A stretch of DNA of 64,000 nucleotides from Lithospermum erythrorhizon. Lineage: Eukaryota > Streptophyta > Magnoliopsida > Boraginales > Boraginaceae. The number at the start of each line of letters is the position of its first letter. Position 1 is the first letter of the stretch. Made by a program: the position numbers and the translations under genes. The stretch lies in contig JADFUC010000647.1 of assembly GCA_019722365.1 (NCBI GenBank), positions 29,431-93,430 of the forward strand, read 5' to 3'. The notes below the pieces were generated by a model, which saw only the letters and a list, made by a program, of their open reading frames with translations, ran no database searches and was not told where the DNA came from. Below are positions 62,704 through 64,000 of the stretch, piece by piece.

Positions 62704-64000
62704 TGTAATAACCCGTTCCGTATGGGTATTATTGTAATATTATTTGGGATTAGAAATTTAATTTATGTTAGAGTTGTGTTGTTAATAGGGCAATGGCAGA
62801 AAATCGAGCGAGAAAGTGAAGCTATTTCTTGAGATATTTTTAATGCGGAATACATGAGACTTTCTTTATCTGCTGTCAAAATCACAATCGTAAATAAAAA
62901 TCATCTTACTCGCCTTTCTTGGTCGTGGCGAAATTTCACTCTTAGTTTTCACACTCAAATTTTTTTTTCCATTTAACGCCGTTTAGGCGAGGGCACAGGT
63001 TCTAAAATTTTACGGAGAGATTCCCGAGGAAGGTCATTCTGCGTTTTGAGGTAAGAAACTTCGAATCTTTTGGAGTATTTCTTGAGTTTGAGGATGTTGA
63101 CGTTTTGGGAATTTGAGTTGACTTTGAGATTTAATGTTTATTATGTTATAGAATTGCCATTTAAGCTTAGATTATCGTATAACAGTTGATAATTATCGAT
63201 TTATAGGGTTGGAAATTGTCGGGGATTATAGTTGACTTTTGTTGACTTTTCTAAATGGGTTTCAAATGATAGAAGTGTACTTGTGGACTTTATTTAGGAT
63301 TGTTTTGAGGAGGTGTAAGTTGCTTGATTTTTGGGTGATTAGAGAGCGTTCGGATATTATGAGTTTGTAAGTTGAATAGTGAATTGATTTGTGATTAAGA
63401 TGGTTAGAAATATGATGATTAGTTGTTAATATCGGAGCGTTAGGACTTTTGAACTAGTAAATTGGAACTCGATCATTAATAGGAAGATTTGCGAACTCAA
63501 GTTGGAATAAAAGGTGATAGGGGAACTTTTGTTAGTTATTTTTGGGGGCCATCGGTGTGAGATTATACATATATATGGAGAATGTTATATTACTAGTTGT
63601 GTTATAAGAAGTAGTAATTATAATTTTAAATGTGTGTTTAGGGGCGTTGATCGCGGGGAAAGGACCATTGTTGTGATTGCGGAGTTTCATTAGTTAGCCG
63701 AGGTGAGTGTCTATCTGCTGGGTGTTGATTAACTATTAGATTCTGGATATGTGTATGTATGCCATGTGATTTTGTGTTGAATTATATGTTGATTATGCGT
63801 TGTGGGTTGAGTCGTTGCGTTGTGTTTGTGTTCTTATGAGTCAAATGCAGTGTTTTTGAGGAGTTGTTAGTCGTATTAGGAAGAGGCACATATATGAGTT
63901 GATGTTGTCGGTTAGTTGTTTTGTTACATTATCTTGCTTCGTTCTAAATGCGATTTGGTAGGTTGCCTTGTACCTGAAATAGCGATAGCAATGCGTAACA
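62704..64000 (+). mobile_element. 5' part of an LTR, Ty3/gypsy-like, runs off the window
   Basis: It starts 'tgtaataacccgttccgtat'. A 'gttttgaggtaagaaac' landmark at 63041-63058 is followed by 'gttgactttt'-type sequence, as in the minus-strand LTR ending at 8558. No open frame is present in the 1.3 kb seen, as expected within a long LTR. The internal coding region, if any, lies beyond the window. Confidence 0.55.

Noticed and set aside
1..64000. CRISPR arrays, defence islands, toxin genes, organelle insertions, tRNA or rRNA genes
   Set aside because: No regularly spaced short repeats with unique spacers, no prokaryotic operon structure and no plastid or mitochondrial gene sequence were seen.

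Overview
The window is nuclear DNA from a flowering plant. The evidence is spliced genes with GT-AG introns, plant-only gene families (a MED7-type Mediator subunit, an acidic-N-terminus protein disulfide isomerase, a plant RabGAP/TBC protein with a coiled-coil tail, a class I phospholipase A1), and many plant transposons (Ty1/copia including a SIRE-like element, Ty3-type LTRs, an L1-type LINE, hAT, PIF/Harbinger, Stowaway and SINE insertions). A eudicot, perhaps an asterid, is likely, but I cannot name the species. No prokaryotic system, CRISPR array, rRNA or tRNA gene was seen.

Layout. 1-2.5 kb: decayed copia element (minus). 2.5-9.5 kb: AT-rich DNA, a repeat seen three times, and an old LTR (minus) carrying a 68-bp tandem array. 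9.5-11.7 kb: decayed LINE (plus). 11.9-12.1 kb: a candidate small secreted peptide gene (minus), divergent from a broken MED7 gene (plus). The last MED7 exon lies at 21.6 kb, beyond an intron of about 8.8 kb that holds an hAT element and other repeats. 22.4-31.3 kb: a PDI gene (minus) that converges on MED7. Its second intron holds a decayed copia element, and the exon beside that element is damaged. An exact ER-stress element lies upstream of this gene. 31.4-37.7 kb: mostly intergenic, with another copia fragment. 37.7-45.9 kb: a 19-exon RabGAP/TBC gene (minus) with several one-base lesions downstream of the catalytic domain. 46.9-54.5 kb: a SIRE-like copia element (minus) with a SINE in its LTR. 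54.7-55.9 kb: a PIF/Harbinger ORF1 remnant. 58.0-59.8 kb: a Harbinger-type element with a younger hAT element nested inside. 60.0-61.5 kb: an intact, intronless phospholipase A1 gene (minus). 62.7-64 kb: the start of an LTR related to the one at 8.6 kb, in opposite orientation.

The host genes do not form a pathway. The main theme is decay. MED7 has a stop, a frameshift and an internal deletion. PDI has lost a readable exon and has no KDEL end. The RabGAP gene has a frameshift with a stop, a micro-exon whose donor has lost one G, and a lost base in an A run. Only the phospholipase gene reads as fully intact. The lesions could be real (a decaying haplotype or duplicated copy) or partly uncorrected indel errors in the assembly; read-level data would separate these.
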